The position numbers were made by a program, and so were the translations under genes. From Burkholderiales bacterium (GTDB lineage: Bacteria > Pseudomonadota > Gammaproteobacteria > Burkholderiales > Burkholderiaceae_B), in NCBI GenBank assembly GCA_005788065.1, contig SXZD01000106.1, forward strand, positions 1 through 5,370: a DNA stretch of 5,370 bases, written 5' to 3'. The notes beneath the pieces were generated by a model, which made no database searches, had not been told where the DNA came from, and saw only the letters and a program-made list of their open reading frames with translations. Shown here piece by piece: positions 5,369 through 5,370 of the stretch; position 1 is the first letter of the stretch; each line of letters opens with the position of its first letter.

Positions 5369-5370
5369 TC

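Overview
The window looks like a piece of a betaproteobacterial chromosome, most likely Burkholderiales and perhaps Alcaligenaceae. This rests on moderately high GC, a tRNA 3' end that fits a betaproteobacterial tRNA-Asp, and an L-lactate-dehydrogenase-type flavoprotein that resembles, from memory, those of the Bordetella/Achromobacter group. The assignment is inferred from the sequence alone.

Layout, left to right. (1) Bases 1-21 are the 3' end of a tRNA, probably tRNA-Asp, followed by a strong intrinsic terminator (33-70) on the + strand. (2) A complete minus-strand phosphoglucomutase of the PGM1 type (pgm, 79-1722) converges on that terminator. (3) A 129-bp gap carries a plausible pgm promoter. 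Upstream lies a second minus-strand gene (1852-3786) for a 644-residue protein with no function I recognise. Its C-terminal half carries a cryptic lactate/malate-dehydrogenase-like domain with the dinucleotide-binding loop and all the catalytic-residue positions apparently kept. (4) A 377-bp divergent intergenic region (3787-4163) holds a perfect TATAAT, several inverted repeats, and two hairpins that share bases and so cannot form together. (5) A + strand FMN-dependent L-2-hydroxyacid (lactate) dehydrogenase, lldD-like (4164-5309), is followed by an imperfect long hairpin (5324-5368) at the window edge.

How the genes may work together. Pgm interconverts glucose 1- and 6-phosphate and feeds polysaccharide or nucleotide-sugar synthesis. 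The lldD-like enzyme oxidises an L-2-hydroxyacid to the 2-ketoacid and passes electrons to the quinone pool or oxygen. The divergently transcribed 644-residue protein belongs by motif to a superfamily that interconverts the same class of compounds using NAD(P). A shared hydroxyacid/ketoacid substrate is therefore an attractive but unproven link. The strongest candidates for something undescribed are the 644-residue protein and the structured leader of lldD. No mobile element, CRISPR array or integrase is visible.
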